64,000 nt of DNA from assembly GCA_021199335.1 (NCBI GenBank), contig JAJQIG010000046.1:140553-204552 (forward strand), written 5' to 3'. This document shows positions 63,484 through 64,000 of this stretch, piece after piece. The notes below the pieces were generated by a model. That model was not told the DNA's origin. It did not search any database and saw nothing but the letters and a program-made list of their open reading frames with translations. The DNA is from Oscillospiraceae bacterium. Lineage in GTDB: Bacteria > Bacillota > Clostridia > Oscillospirales > Ruminococcaceae. Each line of letters begins with the position of its first letter. Positions within the stretch are counted from its first letter, which is position 1. The position numbers were made by a program, and so were the translations under genes.

Positions 63484-64000
63484 ATGTCCGAAGAAATAAA
63501 AATTGTCTCCGAAAGCTCAACCTCGGAGGATGGACCTGTCCATGAGCCGAAACAGAATTACGTTATCTATACAATAATATCTGTCCTGCTGTTTGCATTG
63601 CTTTATGGATCATGGCAGTTTATCTCATCAAGGCTGTCAAGGGATTATGAAATGACTGTAAATGCCGATAGCTTTACAGAATCGCAGCTTGGTGTTCTGA
63701 GAAATTATACCGAAATAAATTCCGAAAGCATCAATAAAATTACACTTTCGCGAGTCCAAAACCATATAAGCATCCGTGTCTATTACGAAAATATAGGCGA
63801 CGCGGAAAAATTTATTTCCGATGCAATAAAGTTTGAGTATGGCAATGAGGAAACCGATGTCCGAACGGAGATATATCCGTATGGCAACAGTGTTCCCGAA
63901 TATGTCTATGCAAACCGTTATGTGAACATAGAAAACCCAAGCGCGGAATGCCTTGTCTATGAATATAATGATTCCTGCTATGCGGAGTTTCATTCAACCG
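63484..64000 (+). CDS. Membrane-anchored hypothetical protein, cut by the window end
   Basis: The frame opens at ATG 63484, 11 bases after GGAGG (63468-63472), and is still open at base 64000 (172 codons). A charged cytoplasmic start of about 27 residues is followed by one membrane helix (about 28-48, YVIYTIISVLLFALLYGSW) and an extracytoplasmic domain with YYENIGDAEKFISDAIKFEY. I do not recognise the family. The consensus promoter upstream suggests steady expression. Confidence 0.75.
   Translation, partial: MSEEIKIVSESSTSEDGPVHEPKQNYVIYTIISVLLFALLYGSWQFISSRLSRDYEMTVNADSFTESQLGVLRNYTEINSESINKITLSRVQNHISIRVYYENIGDAEKFISDAIKFEYGNEETDVRTEIYPYGNSVPEYVYANRYVNIENPSAECLVYEYNDSCYAEFHST

Overview
The window reads as chromosomal DNA of a spore-forming, anaerobic Clostridia-type Firmicute, most like the Oscillospiraceae/Ruminococcaceae. 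Supporting signs are sigma-A promoters of the TTGACA-N17-TATAAT type, strong AGGAGG ribosome sites, frequent GTG and TTG starts, a yabM-mazG-HU-yabO block, a spore-type LysM-GH18 enzyme, HPr kinase, WhiA, a small bacterial SRP RNA beside dnaX-ybaB-recR, and a folT gene under a tetrahydrofolate riboswitch. I saw no rRNA, insertion sequence, phage gene or CRISPR array. The species assignment is inference.

Layout. 1-740: no intact gene, only a 59-codon minus-strand ORF and what look like decayed reading frames. 0.9-8.2 kb (+): a DUF1292 protein, then manA, a ROK glucokinase, a DUF4375 protein, ilvD, a small membrane-anchored protein, a CPBP protease, a histidine phosphatase, a YjbR-type protein and a hypothetical protein. 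8.2-13.1 kb (-): an HD hydrolase, galT (type 2) and a GH94 cellobiose phosphorylase. 13.2-17.4 kb (+): SRP RNA, a TPR membrane protein, dnaX, ybaB, recR and two tRNA-Gln genes. 17.7-31.6 kb: a nitrogen-acquisition island with a tandem nitrilase-fold protein facing a five-gene urea/amide-type ABC transporter, an acetamidase/formamidase, glutamine synthetase, a two-component system and a LysR regulator. 31.6-35.0 kb (-): spoVB-like flippase, mazG, HU, S4 protein and DUF3006. 35.1-37.4 kb (+): an aminotransferase and trpS. 37.8-45.7 kb (+): a LacI regulator, a sugar ABC transporter and a 1124-residue GH2 beta-galactosidase. 45.8-52.6 kb (+): a LysM-GH18 protein, a DUF4250 protein and a 1671-residue repeat-containing surface protein. 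52.7-61.5 kb (+): hprK, a PHP phosphoesterase, murB, rapZ, whiA, dnaE and riboswitch-controlled folT. 61.7-63.2 kb (-): an orphan sugar-binding lipoprotein. 63.5 kb to the end (+): a truncated membrane-anchored hypothetical protein.

How the parts fit. Carbon: imported oligosaccharides would be cut by phosphorolysis (GH94) or hydrolysis (GH2), and their sugars processed by GalT, glucokinase and ManA. A 16-bp palindrome inside the cellobiose phosphorylase promoter shares its AAACGTTT core with a site just downstream of the lacI promoter 24 kb away, which suggests one regulon. Nitrogen: the island would import amides or urea-like compounds, release ammonia (nitrilase and formamidase) and capture it as glutamine (GlnA). 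The two-component system and LysR protein are candidate controllers.

Most notable observations: the amide-nitrogen island; its nitrilase, whose second domain lacks the catalytic cysteine; the shared LacI-type operators; the THF riboswitch with an apparent ribosome-site sequestration switch; a very large surface protein without a visible sortase signal; and the absence of yvcK between rapZ and whiA. All calls come from reading the sequence; no database search was run.
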